From NCBI RefSeq assembly GCF_007558815.1, contig NZ_VLTJ01000008.1, positions 111,431-175,430 of the forward strand: a DNA stretch of 64,000 nt. Direction: 5' to 3'. The notes beneath the pieces were generated by a model. That model searched no databases. It was not told where the DNA came from and saw only the letters and a list, made by a program, of their open reading frames with translations. The stretch comes from Verticiella sediminum. GTDB lineage: Bacteria > Pseudomonadota > Gammaproteobacteria > Burkholderiales > Burkholderiaceae_B. Positions within the stretch are counted from its first letter, which is position 1; every line of letters starts with the position of its first letter. Positions 45,840 through 56,348 of this stretch are shown here, piece after piece. The translations under genes were made by a program, and so were the position numbers.

Positions 45840-46889
45840 ATGACCACGTACCAAAGCGCAAGCCGTTCTCCGGCCGATGGGCCGGCGTTCTTCACTCACC
45901 TTGCTGCGACGTTGGGCTGGCTGCGTGCCGGTGCCCTGGCCCTTTGCGCCGCCGGCGCGCTCGCCGCGGCCCCGGCGCTGGCCGCCGACTGGCCCCAGCG
46001 TCCCGTCAATCTGATCGTGCCGTATCCGGCCGGCGGCGCCACCGACCTGCTGGGCCGGGTCGTGGCCCAGCGCCTGTCGGAACAATGGAAGCAGCCGGTC
46101 ACCGTGGACAACCGCGGCGGCGCGGGCGGCATGATCGGCGCGGAGGCCACCTCGCGCGCCGCCCCCGACGGCTATACCCTGATGCTCACGCTGTCCTCGA
46201 TGCTGCAGTTGCCGCACATGCAGCCCAGCGCGACCCTGGACGCGCGCAAGGACCTGACGGCGATCACGATGGCCGCCGTCACGCCGCTGGTGCTGGTCGT
46301 CAACGAATCCGTGCCGGCCCGCACGCCGGCCGAGCTGGCCGATCTCGCGCGCAAGGACCCCAAGCGCTACGGGTCCTACGGCTCCTACGGCACGGGCTCG
46401 ACCGGCCACCTGCTGATGCACGTCTGGGGCAGCCAGCAGAATCTCGAACTGGTGCACGTCGCCTACAAGGGCGAGGCGCCGTCCGTGACCGACGTGCTCG
46501 GCGGGCAGATCCCGGCCGTCATCATGTCCCAGAACGGCGCCTTGCCGCACCTGAAGAGCGGCAAGCTGCGCGCCTTGGCGCTGACCGGCGCGGAACGCGC
46601 GCGCGACATGCCGGATGTACCCACATTCAAGGAGCTGGGCTACACGGGCATGGAACTGGCCGGCTGGTTCGGCGTGTTCGCGCCCCCGGGCCTGCCGCAG
46701 CCGCTGTCCGAGCGCATCGCCGCCGACGTGCGCCGCGTGCTGGAAGACCCGGCTACGGCCGAGCAGGTCGCGCCCGCCGGCATCATCATCAAGACCAGCA
46801 GTTCGCCGGAAGTCTTCAAGCAGCAGGTGGCGCAAGACTACGAGCGCTGGGCGGACGTGGTCCGCGACGCCGGACTCAAGGCGGACTGA
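45840..46889 (+). CDS. Bug/TctC-type periplasmic receptor
   Basis: A 349-residue receptor with an unusually long N-terminal region before the hydrophobic signal core; cleavage is likely at ALA-ADWP near residue 50. Family segments: LIVPYPAGGATDLLGRVVAQ, VDNRGGAGGMIG and GGQIPAVIMSQNGALPH. ATG 45840 follows GGAG. The ligase gene starts 3 bp after its stop, so receptor and ligase are co-expressed, consistent with uptake and CoA-activation of one carboxylate. Confidence 0.88.
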   Translation: MTTYQSASRSPADGPAFFTHLAATLGWLRAGALALCAAGALAAAPALAADWPQRPVNLIVPYPAGGATDLLGRVVAQRLSEQWKQPVTVDNRGGAGGMIGAEATSRAAPDGYTLMLTLSSMLQLPHMQPSATLDARKDLTAITMAAVTPLVLVVNESVPARTPAELADLARKDPKRYGSYGSYGTGSTGHLLMHVWGSQQNLELVHVAYKGEAPSVTDVLGGQIPAVIMSQNGALPHLKSGKLRALALTGAERARDMPDVPTFKELGYTGMELAGWFGVFAPPGLPQPLSERIAADVRRVLEDPATAEQVAPAGIIIKTSSSPEVFKQQVAQDYERWADVVRDAGLKAD

Positions 46890-46892
46890 GCC

Positions 46893-48449
46893 ATGTCGCT
46901 GACGCAAGGCGTGCACCGCGCGGTGCAGCAATCCGCCGACAAGATCGCAACCGTCTTCGGCGAGCGGCGGCGCTCCTATGCGCAGCTCGCCGAGCGCGCC
47001 GCCCGCCTGGCGGGCGGACTGCAGGCCCTGGGCGTCGCCGCGGGCGACCGGGTGGCGATGCTCGCGCTCAATTCCGACCGCTATCTGGAATATTTCGTCG
47101 GCACCTGGTGGGCGGGCGCGGCGGTCAACCCGCTCAACACGCGCTGGTCGGCCGTCGAGATGGCGTATGCCCTGCGCGACTGCGACACGCAGGTGCTCTT
47201 TGTGGACGAGGCGCATGCCGGCATGCTGGCCGACGTGCGGGCGCAGGCGCCCTGCGTGCGCACCGTGATCCATGTGGGCGAGGGCGCAGCGCCCGCCGGC
47301 ACGCTGGCCTACGAGGACTGGCTCGCCGCCGCGCCGCCGGCGCCCGACGCCTGCGCTGCCTGGGACAGCCTGGCGGCCATCCTGTACACGGGCGGCACGA
47401 CCGGGTTTCCCAAGGGCGTGATGCTCTCGCACATGAACCTCTGGTCCTCGGCGATCGCGCGCATGGCGCAGTTCGAGGTGCCCCGCTCGTCGGTGACTCT
47501 GCTGGTGCCGCCGCTTTTCCACACCGCGGCGCTGGGGCGCTTCGTGTCGCAGCTCGTGGTGGGGGGCACCTCGGTGGTGAGCGCCATGTTCCGCCCGGAG
47601 GCGGTGATGCGCACCATCGCCGAAGAGGGCGTGAACGACATCATGCTGGTGCCCAGCATGATCCAGATGATGCTCGACGACCCGAGCTTCGGTGCGCACG
47701 ATCTCTCCGGCCTGGAGCGCATCGCCTACGGCGCCTCGCCCATGTCGATGGGGCTGCTGGAGCGCGCCATGGCGGCCTGGCCGCACGCCGGCTTCTACCA
47801 TGCCTACGGCATGACGGAGACCGCGCCCGTCATCAGCATCAACCCGCCCGCCAATCACACGCCGCGGGCGCGCGAGCGCGGGCTGCACCGTTCCGCGGGC
47901 CGGGCGAGCTACGCCGTCGAGGTGCGCATCGTCGATGCCGAGGGCCGGGAGGTGCCGCGCGGCACGGTGGGCGAGATCGTGGCGCGCGGCCCCAACGTGA
48001 TGATGGGCTACTGGAAGCAGCCCGAGGCCACGGCCGAGGCCCTGAGGGACGGCTGGATGCACACGGGCGACGGCGCCTACATGGACGACGAGGGCTACCT
48101 CTACGTGGTGGACCGCATCAAGGACATGATCGTGACCGGCGGCGAGAACGTCTACAGCGCCGAAGTCGAGAGCGTGCTCTCGCGCCATCCCGACGTGTCC
48201 CAGTGCGCGGTGATCGGCGTGCCCGACGAGCGCTGGGGCGAGCGGGTGCACGCGGTCGTGGTGCCGCGCGCGGGCGCGAACATCGATCTCGAGGCCCTGC
48301 GCGAGTTCTGCCGCGAGCGGCTGGCGGGCTACAAGCTGCCGCGCAGTCTGGACGCCGTCGACGAGCTGCCGATGTCGCCGGCCGGCAAGGTGCTCAAGCA
48401 GGTGCTGCGCAAGCCCTACTGGAGCGGCCGGGAGCGCAACGTCAACTGA
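46893..48449 (+). CDS. Acyl-CoA synthetase (AMP-forming)
   Basis: A 518-residue member of the ANL ligase family, which activates a carboxylic acid via acyl-AMP to the CoA thioester. The P-loop-like motif is YTGGTTGFPKG, the A5 motif YGMTETAP, the hinge motif DRIKDMI and the catalytic lysine in PMSPAGKVLK near the C-terminus. The length fits medium/long-chain or aromatic acid ligases; the substrate cannot be told. It is coupled to the Bug receptor. Confidence 0.88.
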   Translation: MSLTQGVHRAVQQSADKIATVFGERRRSYAQLAERAARLAGGLQALGVAAGDRVAMLALNSDRYLEYFVGTWWAGAAVNPLNTRWSAVEMAYALRDCDTQVLFVDEAHAGMLADVRAQAPCVRTVIHVGEGAAPAGTLAYEDWLAAAPPAPDACAAWDSLAAILYTGGTTGFPKGVMLSHMNLWSSAIARMAQFEVPRSSVTLLVPPLFHTAALGRFVSQLVVGGTSVVSAMFRPEAVMRTIAEEGVNDIMLVPSMIQMMLDDPSFGAHDLSGLERIAYGASPMSMGLLERAMAAWPHAGFYHAYGMTETAPVISINPPANHTPRARERGLHRSAGRASYAVEVRIVDAEGREVPRGTVGEIVARGPNVMMGYWKQPEATAEALRDGWMHTGDGAYMDDEGYLYVVDRIKDMIVTGGENVYSAEVESVLSRHPDVSQCAVIGVPDERWGERVHAVVVPRAGANIDLEALREFCRERLAGYKLPRSLDAVDELPMSPAGKVLKQVLRKPYWSGRERNVN

Positions 48450-48532
48450 GCCTGCGGCGGCGTAGCGGCGAGGCGTCGGCGAGCGCGGGGCTGTCGTTCG
48501 CGCAGGCCGCGTTCACGCCGATGGGCGAGTCT

Positions 48533-50959
48533 TCAAGGGAGGCCGGCCCCGGGCGGGGCGGGGGTGCCGGCGACTTCGAACGCGACGCTCTGGTGGCGTC
48601 CGGTCGCGTCGATGGCGGTCAGCCGGTGCCGGCCGTCGCGCGCGAAGCGCAGGGTCGGGCTGGCCGGCTCGGCAGGCAGCGTCCGGCCGTCGAGCAGCCA
48701 GCGCACCGGCGCCGCGCCACCCTGCGCCTGCACCCGCACCGCCACCTCGCGGCCGCCGGCGGCCGGACGCAGTACGGCCTCGTCGGCAACCCCCTGGATC
48801 GCGAGTCCGCCGGCGGCGGGCTGCGCCGCAGGACGGCAATCCGGCGCCCAGCCCAACTCGGCCAGCGGCTGGGCCAATCCGCGCAGCGCCAGCCAGGGCC
48901 GCACGGCCACCGGCCAGGTGGCCAGATCGGTTGCCTGCGATTCGCGCGCGCAGGCGGGCGTGACGCGCAGGCCCGACGCGGCATCGCGCCACACGGTCTG
49001 TACCAGTGGGGCGCCGCCGATGCGGTCGGCCAGCGTGGGCGGCGCCGTGCCGGCGATGGTCCAGGCCGTGCGGCGCTGCAGGCATTGCGCCGGCGGTGTG
49101 TCCGCGGCGCGCAGGCCCAGCGGCCAGCAGATCGTCGTGCGCGCCACCCCGGGCGGCGGTGCCGCACGCGCCGCGCCGGCGGCCGGCAGGGCCGCGGCCA
49201 GGTCGGCGAGCAGCGGCGCCGCGACGTTGGCGCCGAAGAAACCGGGGTTGGGCGTGCCGTCCGGCCGCCCGACCCAGACGCCCAGCGTGTAGCGCTCGGT
49301 CACGCCGATCGCCCAGGCATCGCGAAAGCCGAAGCTGGTGCCGGTCTTCCAGGCGAGGCCGCGCCGCGCGCCGGCGTAGGGCCGGTCGGGATGGCCGCCG
49401 GTCTCCAGAATGTCGCGCACGATGTAGGCGGCCTGCGGGCTCATCAGGCGGCGTTCCTCGCGCGGCTGCCCGGCCAGCAGCCGGGGCGTGCCCGCCACGC
49501 CGTCCCGTGCCAGCGCCCGGTAGGCGCCGACCAGCTCGGTCAGGGTGGTCCCGGCACCGCCCAGGATCACGCTCAGGTTCGGCTGGGCGTAGGCCGGCAG
49601 CCGCAACGGCAAGCCGCCGTTGCGCAGGCGCGCCACGAAGCGTTGCGGGCCGACGCGCTCGAGCAGGTCCACGGCGGGCACGTTCAGCGATCGCACCAGG
49701 GCCTCGGCGACGCTGACCGGCCCGATGAAACCCGCCTGGAAGTTGCCGGGCCGGTAGCCGCCGAAGGATTGCGGCGCATCGACCAGCAGGCTCTCGGAAT
49801 GCACCAGCCCGTCGTCCAGCGCCAGGGCGTACAGAAAGGGCTTGAGCGTGGAGCCGGGCGAGCGCGAGGCGATGCTCATGTCCACGTAGCCGGCGCGCTC
49901 GGGGTTGGCGAAGTCCGCCGTGCCGGCGTGGGCCAGGACCTCCAGCGTGTCGTTGTCCAGCACCATGGCCGCCATCGTCATCTGCGGCGGCAGGGTGAGC
50001 ACGCGGTCCTCGAGCATGCGTTCCAGTGTGCTCTGCAGTTCGGCCGACAGCGTCGAGCGCACCACCGGCCCCGGGTGTTCGCGCTGCAGCCGCTCGGCCG
50101 CGAGCGGCGCCAGCCAGCGCGCGCGCAGCGGCGGCACCAGGATGTTCTCGAGGCGGGCATCCTGTACGGCGGCCGCCGGCCAGCGCCCGGTGGCCGCCAT
50201 GCGCTGCAGCACCTTGTCGCGCGCCGCGCGCGCCGCCTCGGGGTGACGATCCAGGCGCAGCCGGGAGGGCGCCTGCGGCAGGGCGGCGAGCAGCGCGGCC
50301 TCGGCATGCGTCAGGTGCGCGGCGGGCTTGCCCAGCCACATCCGGCTCGCCATCTCCACGCCCTCGACGATGCCGCCCATCGGTGCATGATTCAGGTACA
50401 GGGTGAGGATCTCGTCCTTGTCCAGGTGCCATTCGAGCTGCAGCGCGCGCAGTATCTGGCGCGCCTTGGTGGACAGGGCGCGGGTGTCCGCCTGCAGGCC
50501 GGGTTCGATCAGCCGGGCGACCTGCATCGTCAGCGTCGAGCCGCCCGACACGATGCGCCCCCGGCGCAGCCACTGCCAGCCCGCGCGCGCCAGGGCCCAG
50601 GGGTTGACCCCGGGATGCCAGCGGAACCAGCGGTCCTCGTAGGTGAGCAGCGCGTCGAGATAGCGCGGCGACACGTCGGCCAGGCCGACCGGGTAGCGCC
50701 AGACGCCGTCGGGGCTGGGCCAGGTGCGCAGGGGGACCCCGTCGCGATCGGTGACCACGGTGCCGCCGCGCGCGTCGGGCAGGGGCAGGGGGTACCGCTG
50801 GTCCAGCACCAGCGCCGCCGCGCCCAGCGCCAGGCCGAGCGTACCCAGCGCGGACGCAGCCAGGCGGGCGCACCGGCGCCGGCGCGAGGACCTGCCGGGC
50901 GGCAAGCGCTCCCTCCGGGCGGCCACGCGGGAGCGCTCAGCGTCGCGCGCCGGGGCCAT
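48533..50959 (-). CDS. pbpC: Penicillin-binding protein 1C
   Basis: An 808-residue bifunctional peptidoglycan synthase. After an arginine-rich cytoplasmic tail and one transmembrane helix comes the glycosyltransferase domain with catalytic E108 (TYEDRWFRWHPGVNP) and GGSTLTMQVARL. The transpeptidase domain has SPGSTLKP (SxxK) and KTGTSFGFRDAW. The C-terminal ~100 residues are the PBP1C-specific domain. ATG 50959 is inside the end of the alpha-2-macroglobulin gene (23-bp overlap), a pairing conserved in many proteobacteria. Confidence 0.94.
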   Translation of the reverse strand: MAPARDAERSRVAARRERLPPGRSSRRRRCARLAASALGTLGLALGAAALVLDQRYPLPLPDARGGTVVTDRDGVPLRTWPSPDGVWRYPVGLADVSPRYLDALLTYEDRWFRWHPGVNPWALARAGWQWLRRGRIVSGGSTLTMQVARLIEPGLQADTRALSTKARQILRALQLEWHLDKDEILTLYLNHAPMGGIVEGVEMASRMWLGKPAAHLTHAEAALLAALPQAPSRLRLDRHPEAARAARDKVLQRMAATGRWPAAAVQDARLENILVPPLRARWLAPLAAERLQREHPGPVVRSTLSAELQSTLERMLEDRVLTLPPQMTMAAMVLDNDTLEVLAHAGTADFANPERAGYVDMSIASRSPGSTLKPFLYALALDDGLVHSESLLVDAPQSFGGYRPGNFQAGFIGPVSVAEALVRSLNVPAVDLLERVGPQRFVARLRNGGLPLRLPAYAQPNLSVILGGAGTTLTELVGAYRALARDGVAGTPRLLAGQPREERRLMSPQAAYIVRDILETGGHPDRPYAGARRGLAWKTGTSFGFRDAWAIGVTERYTLGVWVGRPDGTPNPGFFGANVAAPLLADLAAALPAAGAARAAPPPGVARTTICWPLGLRAADTPPAQCLQRRTAWTIAGTAPPTLADRIGGAPLVQTVWRDAASGLRVTPACARESQATDLATWPVAVRPWLALRGLAQPLAELGWAPDCRPAAQPAAGGLAIQGVADEAVLRPAAGGREVAVRVQAQGGAAPVRWLLDGRTLPAEPASPTLRFARDGRHRLTAIDATGRHQSVAFEVAGTPAPPGAGLP

Positions 50960-53900
50960 CGGCGCGCTGCACCGTGACGGTGCCGGTGCGGCCAATGCCG
51001 CGGATCTCCGGCCGGTACATGTCTTCGAGAAGCGCGGGCGGCATGGTGTAGGTGCCGGGGTTGGTCGCCTGCAGGCGGTAGAACAGGACCACGCTGGGCT
51101 TGCTGCCGGCCGCCACGCGCACGCCCGCCACGTAGCGGTCGTCACGGTACTCGCGATAGCTCGCCACCGAGTCGTCGGCGGCCGCGTCCATGCGCGTGCC
51201 GCCGAAGTCCACGTTGCGGATCTCGTCGTCGGGTGAGAGATTCTCGTTGTTCAGCTCGAAGCCGGCCGGGATGCGATGCACCAGCAGCCCGGTCTCGATG
51301 TCGTGCTCGGCCTGTAGCTCCAGCTTGACGACCAGGGTCTGGCCCGAGGCGATCGGCTCGCCCTGCCAGGCGCGTCCGTCCGTGTGGTACCAACCGGCGG
51401 TGACGCCGGCACTGCGGCGCTCCGGCTGCACGGGTGCGGGCATGTAGCCCTGGCTGCGGACCTCGTAGAAGAGCGGGGCCTGCCCGGTGTTGGTCAGACG
51501 TGCGGTGCGCGCCGCCTTGCCGTCCAGGCTGGCGGTGGCGGTGCCGTCGCGCGCCAGGGTGTGCTCCGAGCCGCCGACCGCCAGTGCCAGCCGCCAGTCG
51601 TCGGTGGCGCCGACGCGCGCCGCCTGCCAGGCCAGGATCAGGGCGAGCTGTTCCTGCGTCGACAGATAGCTGCGCTCGCCCAGGGTCTGGGTGGCCTGCA
51701 CGAAAAGCACCTCTTTGCGCGGGTGCTCGAGCGTGTGCTGGGTCATCAGGCTGTAGGCCAGGGCGTTGTCGCGCACGCGGCTGCCGTAATCGCCCAGCCA
51801 GTAGCTGCCGGCGGCGCCGGCCATGCCATAGGGCCGGGTCATGCCGGCGTCCAGTGCCTGCCGGCTGCGCGGGGCGTCGCCCATGAGCTTGAAGGCGGCG
51901 GCCAGGTGAATCAGCGGCAGCACGGAGCGGGCGCGCTCCGCCTGGCCGTCGTACAACTCGCGCAGGCTGGCGAGCGGCGCCTGCTGCTCCCGGGCGAGCA
52001 CGTAGCCGGCATAGGCCAGGGCGGCGAAGCGCTGGTGGCCGTCGGCGATCAGGCGGGCGTCGGCGTCGCGATAGCTGGTCTGGTCGTCGAACCGGGCCAG
52101 TCGCTCGGGCAGCGTCGGAAAGCGCGACGGGCCTTCGCGCAGGCGCGCCTGCAGCCAGCCGTTCGCGCGTTCGATCATCTGCGCGGGCAGGGCGTGGCCG
52201 GCGCGCCGCGCATCCTGCAGGAAGGCCGTGACATAGGCCGTCAGCCAGACATCCTGGCGGCCATCGCCCCAGAGGGAGAAAGCGCCCGAGGCCGCCTGCA
52301 TGCCGGCGAGCCGGCCGATGGCCGCCGCCACGCGGCGTTCGCGCTCCTCGGCCGAGACGTCCCGCATGCCGAGCGAGCCGGCTTGCCCAGCGTCGATCAT
52401 GAGATAAGGATAGGCCGCGCTGATGGTCTGCTCGGTGCAGCCGTAGGGATAGGTCAGCAGATCGTGCACCAGTCGTTCGACCGGCACCGGTGGGCGGGCG
52501 TCGGCGCTCACCGACACCTGCAGCCCGGCCTCGGCCAGGCCGGCGAACCAGCCCGGTTCGGCTTGCGCGCTCTCGCCCGGCGCCAGTCGGCCGCGGTGCA
52601 CGCTCTGGCGCGCCGGCGTGGCCGCGGCCACGCCGAGCGTGGCGCGACGTTCGATGCGGATCGGCTCGCTGCCGCCCTTGCCCTGCACATGCAGGGTGAG
52701 CAGGGCGTCGCCCACGCCCTGGGCGCGGGCGGTGAAGCGCAGCGTGCGGCGCTCGCCGTCCGCCAGGCGCAAGGTGCGCGCGCCTTCCTCGATCGCCAGG
52801 GGCGCAGCGGCCTCCAGCGCCAGCTCGACGTCCTGGGCGTTGCCGCTGAGATTGGCCACGTCGAGCGCGATCGACGTCTGGTCGCCGTCGTTCAGAAAGC
52901 GCGGCGCGGCGAGTTCGGCGACGATGGGTGCGGCCACCACCATCTGCGCCTCGGCGCTGCCGTAGCGATCCTGCGTGAACGCCGCGGCCATCAGGCGCAG
53001 GGTGCCGTTGAAGTCGGGCAGCGCCAGCGGCACCTGCACGCGCCCGTCGGCGCCGACCTGCAGCGGCCCGGAGAAGAGGTCGACCAGGCGGACCTTGGGC
53101 GGCATGGGCTCGCGCAGGCGCTCGCCGCTGTCGCCGCCCCATTTCAGGCGGCCGCGCTGGCCCTGCATGGCTTCGATCAGTCGTCCGTACATGTCCAGCA
53201 TCTGCGCGCCGTAGCGCTGCTGGCCGAAGAAGAAGTCGAAGGGGTCGGGCGTCGGATAGCGCGTGATGTTGAGAATCCCCACGTCCACCGCCGAGAGCGT
53301 CGCCCAGACCGTATCGCCCGGCGCCGCCCCGTCGACGGACAGCGCGACCGTTTGCGTGGTCTCGGGGCGCACCCGCGCCGGCGCGTCGATCTTCACGCCC
53401 AGGCGGCGATCCTCGCGGGCGAGCGGGACGTGCAGCAGGCCCACCGCGCGCGCGGGCGTGACCCGGGCCTCGCCCTGGGCGCCGGCGCGAAACGCGATCA
53501 CGCTGATGTAGAGGTCCTGGCGCTCCCAGGCCGGGTCAAAGGGGATGGCCAGCGTCGTGCCGCCGGCCTGGATCGGCATGCGCGCGTTCCAGCGCACGCC
53601 GCCGCCTTCGACCAGGACCAGGGCTTCGCCGTCATGCGGCGGCACGGCGTGCACGCGCAGCGTGTCGCCATCGCCCACGGCATTCTCCAGGCGTAGCTGG
53701 ACGCGATCGGGCCGATTGCCCAGGTTTTCGGCGTCCTGCGCGTCCCAGCCGGCGTAGAAGCGGTAGCGCAGCACGCGGCCGTTCTCCGGGTCGGTGATCT
53801 CAAGGCGGTAGCGGCCCCAGTCGACCGGCACCGCCAGGCGGGTGCGCTCGGCGAGGTCCAGCGTGCGCGAGTCGACCAGTTCGTCGGTCTCGGTGTAGCC

Positions 53901-56204
53901 GCTGTTCCAGCCGCTCTGGTCGTCGAAGCGCCAGTAGTATTCGCGCCGCTCATGGAACAGGCGCACCGAGGCTTCGCCGCCCGGCGCGAGCGTGCCGTCG
54001 CGGCGCGCTCGCGCCACCTCGAACTCGGCGAGGCTGCCCTGGCGGGTCACGTCGTTGTCGAAGAGCGGACGCACGCCGACCAGCGCCTCGGCCGGCCATA
54101 CCAGGGTGTCATGGGTGCGGATCACGGGCCGCCCGCCCGATTCGAGCAGGCTGAGGCGCACCCGCGCCCGCATGGGCGATTGGGCGCCGGCGAGTTCCAG
54201 CGGCACCTCCAGACTCGCGCGGCCCTCGGCGTCGGTTTCCTGCTCCGGCAGTTCCTGCCACTGGCGGCGGGCGTCGTCGGCCACGTCGCCGAAGATGAAG
54301 CCGGGCAAGGTTTCCGGCAGCGGCACACGGGCACGCTCGACGCCGAGCGTGCCGAGCAGGCGATTGCCGGCCGCGGGCGCGCCATACAGATAGCGGCCGC
54401 GCACCTGGAGTTCCAGAGGCTGGCCGACGAGCAGTTCGTCGGCCGCCTTGGTGAAGTCCAGGGCCATGCGTTCGGGCAGGAACTCCTCCACCGAGAACGA
54501 CCACACGGTGTCGGGCTGGCGTGCGCCCGGATCGCGGCGCAGCTCCAGCCGCCAGGTGCCGGTGGCCGCGTCGGCGGGCAGTGCGATGTCGTGCTCGACG
54601 TAGCCTGGGGCGCTCGCATGCGGCTGCCAGACCTCGGTGCGTACCGTGCGGCCATCCGGGCGCTTCAGCGTGGCGGTGATCGGGGCCGCGGGCAGGGGTT
54701 CGCCGTCCGGGCCGCGTTGCAGCACCGACACCGCGAAGGTTTCGCCGGGTCGATACAGGTCGCGCCCGGCGTAGGCGAACAGCCGGTTCTCGCCGGCGGC
54801 GTGACCGGTGGCGGCGAACTCGCTCAGGTCCAGCGCCGGCTGGGCGAGCGAGAGCAGGGTCTGCTCCTGGCCGCGCCGGGCCACGACCAGCCGGGCGTCG
54901 CCCGGCAGGCTGGCGAAGGCCGCCCGGCCGACGGCATCGGTGCGTGCGCCGGCAATGCGCTTGCCGTCGCCGTCGAGCAGATCGACGGCGACGGCCTCGG
55001 CGGCGCGTGCGCTGGTGAGCGACGTTACATAGACATCCAGCGCGTCGGCCTGGCGATGGGCGTGCACGCCGAGATCGCTGACGTAGAAATACGTGACCTG
55101 GGATTCGTAGTTGAAGCGCCCGGGCTGGCTCATCACGGCCACGTAGATGCCTGGCTCCTGCAGCTCGGCGATGTCCTCGACCGGCAGGAAGGTGGTGCTG
55201 CGGCGGTCCTTCTCGGTGCTGGCGACGAAGCGGCCGGTGTAGACGCTCTGGGTGATGGGCGCCAGGCGGTCGAGGTCGTAGATGCCGACGCTGCCCTGCA
55301 GGCTGCGGTTGCCGGCCCAGCGCCAGGGGTCGTCCTCGGCGTCGTCGCCGTTCGTTTCGGCGGCAGCCTCGGGTTCGTTGCCGCGCACGCGCAGCACGGT
55401 TTCGTAGAAGTAGGGCGCCTTCTCGGGCGGGATGCGCAGGAACTGCACATCGACCTCGGGCACGTTGACGGTCACGATGGGCAGCCCGCCGTTCTGCCCG
55501 GCCGGCAGGACGACGCCTCGGCTGGGGAAGAAGTATGCCGGCGGCATGGTCGGTGTCTCCAGATCGCAGCTCGCCGCTTCGGGCAGGGTGGCGCCGTCGG
55601 CAGCCGCCACCTGGGCGCCGATCGCCACCTGATAGCGCCGGTTCGGCTGCTGGTAGGGCAGATAGGCCACGCGCGGGTTCTCGCCGAGCACCCACTCGCC
55701 CTGGATGGGCTGGGCAGCCGCGGCATCCTTGGCGGGCGTGGCGGCGGCCTGCTCGGCATCGTCCTGCGCCCCGCCGCGGCGTCGTTGCGCGGTCTGGTCG
55801 GGCACCGGGCCGAGGTCGCTGGCCTTGAGCAGGCTGGCCAGGTCCTGGCCGGCACGCAGCGGCTGGGTGAAGGTGACGGCGATGGCCTGCGCGTTGTCGT
55901 ACAGGCGCGCCGTGCAATCGAGCAGGGCGAAGGCGTCGGGGGTGCCGGTGTCCGAGGCCGGCAGCGCCGGCGCCCCGGACGCGGGATCTGCCTTGGCAGG
56001 CTCGGCCGGCGCAGGCGTGGCCGGCGCCGTTGCGGCGCCTGGCGACGCCGAGGCCACGCTTGCCGTCGCCGCGGGCGCAGCCGGGGCGCCGGCCCGGGCA
56101 TCGGCGCTGCGCGCGCCCATCCACCAGCCGACCGCCGCGACCGCAACGAGAAGAAGCAGGCCGAGAAACACTCCGACCCATACCGTGCGATTGCTCTTTG
56201 TCAT
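50937..56204 (-). CDS. Bacterial alpha-2-macroglobulin (YfhM-like), thioester-containing
   Basis: A 1755-residue periplasmic protease trap. Residues ~8-30 form one transmembrane helix. MG domains fill the middle, and the thioester motif is C1256-T-E-Q1259 in YPYGCTEQT, followed by the helical TED domain with the expected repeats. The protein is thought to protect the cell when PBP1C repairs the wall. Unlike the E. coli protein, no lipobox cysteine is visible at the N-terminus; membrane anchoring is by the helix. A low-complexity Ala/Pro linker (~35-85) follows the helix. Confidence 0.93.
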   Translation of the reverse strand: MTKSNRTVWVGVFLGLLLLVAVAAVGWWMGARSADARAGAPAAPAATASVASASPGAATAPATPAPAEPAKADPASGAPALPASDTGTPDAFALLDCTARLYDNAQAIAVTFTQPLRAGQDLASLLKASDLGPVPDQTAQRRRGGAQDDAEQAAATPAKDAAAAQPIQGEWVLGENPRVAYLPYQQPNRRYQVAIGAQVAAADGATLPEAASCDLETPTMPPAYFFPSRGVVLPAGQNGGLPIVTVNVPEVDVQFLRIPPEKAPYFYETVLRVRGNEPEAAAETNGDDAEDDPWRWAGNRSLQGSVGIYDLDRLAPITQSVYTGRFVASTEKDRRSTTFLPVEDIAELQEPGIYVAVMSQPGRFNYESQVTYFYVSDLGVHAHRQADALDVYVTSLTSARAAEAVAVDLLDGDGKRIAGARTDAVGRAAFASLPGDARLVVARRGQEQTLLSLAQPALDLSEFAATGHAAGENRLFAYAGRDLYRPGETFAVSVLQRGPDGEPLPAAPITATLKRPDGRTVRTEVWQPHASAPGYVEHDIALPADAATGTWRLELRRDPGARQPDTVWSFSVEEFLPERMALDFTKAADELLVGQPLELQVRGRYLYGAPAAGNRLLGTLGVERARVPLPETLPGFIFGDVADDARRQWQELPEQETDAEGRASLEVPLELAGAQSPMRARVRLSLLESGGRPVIRTHDTLVWPAEALVGVRPLFDNDVTRQGSLAEFEVARARRDGTLAPGGEASVRLFHERREYYWRFDDQSGWNSGYTETDELVDSRTLDLAERTRLAVPVDWGRYRLEITDPENGRVLRYRFYAGWDAQDAENLGNRPDRVQLRLENAVGDGDTLRVHAVPPHDGEALVLVEGGGVRWNARMPIQAGGTTLAIPFDPAWERQDLYISVIAFRAGAQGEARVTPARAVGLLHVPLAREDRRLGVKIDAPARVRPETTQTVALSVDGAAPGDTVWATLSAVDVGILNITRYPTPDPFDFFFGQQRYGAQMLDMYGRLIEAMQGQRGRLKWGGDSGERLREPMPPKVRLVDLFSGPLQVGADGRVQVPLALPDFNGTLRLMAAAFTQDRYGSAEAQMVVAAPIVAELAAPRFLNDGDQTSIALDVANLSGNAQDVELALEAAAPLAIEEGARTLRLADGERRTLRFTARAQGVGDALLTLHVQGKGGSEPIRIERRATLGVAAATPARQSVHRGRLAPGESAQAEPGWFAGLAEAGLQVSVSADARPPVPVERLVHDLLTYPYGCTEQTISAAYPYLMIDAGQAGSLGMRDVSAEERERRVAAAIGRLAGMQAASGAFSLWGDGRQDVWLTAYVTAFLQDARRAGHALPAQMIERANGWLQARLREGPSRFPTLPERLARFDDQTSYRDADARLIADGHQRFAALAYAGYVLAREQQAPLASLRELYDGQAERARSVLPLIHLAAAFKLMGDAPRSRQALDAGMTRPYGMAGAAGSYWLGDYGSRVRDNALAYSLMTQHTLEHPRKEVLFVQATQTLGERSYLSTQEQLALILAWQAARVGATDDWRLALAVGGSEHTLARDGTATASLDGKAARTARLTNTGQAPLFYEVRSQGYMPAPVQPERRSAGVTAGWYHTDGRAWQGEPIASGQTLVVKLELQAEHDIETGLLVHRIPAGFELNNENLSPDDEIRNVDFGGTRMDAAADDSVASYREYRDDRYVAGVRVAAGSKPSVVLFYRLQATNPGTYTMPPALLEDMYRPEIRGIGRTGTVTVQRADGPGARR

Positions 56205-56348
56205 CCGCCTGTCTCCGCTGCCCTCGCGCCCGGCTGGCGCACCCGGCCGATTGTGCCAGAGGCTGCGGCGGGGCCTGTTGGTACGAGGCGACGTTGGCCG
56301 CGCGGCACAGTAAAATGGCGGCTTCCGCCTTCATCCTCCCGCCTTTCC

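Noticed and set aside
44088..46889. A 933-residue protein ending in a Bug receptor
   Set aside because: The first ~580 residues are the antisense of the DTW gene and an out-of-frame reading of the AraC gene; the receptor has its own ATG and ribosome site at 45840.
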